From assembly GCA_021732945.1 (NCBI GenBank), contig JAKFWB010000207.1:1-6052 (forward strand): a DNA stretch of 6,052 nt, given 5' to 3'. Positions 5,950-6,052 of the stretch are shown here, in pieces; positions within the stretch are counted from its first letter, which is position 1; each line of letters begins with the position of its first letter. The notes under the pieces were generated by a model. The model was given only the letters and a program-made list of their open reading frames with translations. It searched no databases and was not told the origin of the DNA. The translations under genes were made by a program, and so were the position numbers. Source of the stretch: Porphyrobacter sp. (GTDB lineage Bacteria > Pseudomonadota > Alphaproteobacteria > Sphingomonadales > Sphingomonadaceae).

Positions 5950-6052
5950 CCAACCCGCTCTACACGCCAGATCAGGAAGCGGCCGAGAAGCTGGCGCTGC
6001 GCCTGATCGAGCGGGCAGATGTGCGGGCTGCGCGCGAACAGGCGCGCCACGG
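5946..6052 (+). CDS. N-terminal fragment of unrecognised protein (3' end outside window)
   Basis: The ATG at 5946 overlaps the stop of SDR C as ATGA, and the frame stays open to the right edge (35 codons plus two bases). Purine-rich GGGA at 5934-5937, eight bases upstream, could serve as ribosome binding site. The visible protein begins MTNPLYTPDQEAAEKLALRL and continues as a charged, Arg/Ala-rich helix with no signal peptide. I do not recognise the family from these residues. Position and overlap say it belongs to the same operon. Confidence 0.7.
   Translation, partial: MTNPLYTPDQEAAEKLALRLIERADVRAAREQARH

Noticed and set aside
2..6052. Defence system, mobile element, CRISPR array or RNA gene
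   Set aside because: No repeats, transposase, nuclease, tRNA-like or rRNA-like stretches were seen; the window is almost entirely filled by metabolic-type genes.

Overview
The window is a GC-rich stretch from a bacterial chromosome or large plasmid. It reads as one tightly packed, single-direction operon on the + strand: seven complete genes flanked by two genes cut by the window edges. Gene style (ATGA stop/start overlaps, GC-rich third positions) and protein families (carboxymuconolactone-decarboxylase-like protein, several short-chain dehydrogenases, Sulfotransfer_3 protein, Y_phosphatase3 protein) suggest an alphaproteobacterium, most likely a sphingomonad such as Novosphingobium, Sphingobium or a relative. 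That placement is an inference from protein character, not from a marker gene.

Layout from left to right: (1) 2-295, C-terminal part of a VOC/glyoxalase-fold protein; (2) 298-1083, tyrosine/dual-specificity phosphatase with a CxxGKDRTG loop; (3) 1080-1940, NAD(P)-dependent beta-hydroxyacid dehydrogenase of the 3-hydroxyisobutyrate dehydrogenase type; (4) 1973-2356, small carboxymuconolactone-decarboxylase-family protein; (5) 2363-3202, SDR oxidoreductase A; (6) 3207-4007, SDR oxidoreductase B; (7) 4007-5176, PAPS-type sulfotransferase-family protein; (8) 5173-5949, SDR oxidoreductase C; (9) 5946-end, first 35 codons of an unrecognised protein. The largest gap between genes is 32 bases (1941-1972), and four junctions overlap by 1 or 4 bases, so the genes are almost certainly co-transcribed and partly translationally coupled. 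The promoter and terminator lie outside the window.

The four oxidoreductases, the VOC and CMD proteins and a sulfotransferase together look like part of a catabolic or modification pathway for a hydroxylated or carbonyl-containing, probably hydrophobic or aromatic compound. The substrate cannot be read from this window: there is no ring-hydroxylating or ring-cleaving oxygenase, CoA ligase, transporter or regulator in view. I see no RNA gene, mobile element, CRISPR array or defence system. The points most worth checking are active-site departures in three proteins (Asn before the phosphatase nucleophile, Gln at the usual CMD histidine, Thr-Asn-Gly in the HIBADH substrate loop) and a sulfotransferase and a phosphatase sitting inside a redox operon.
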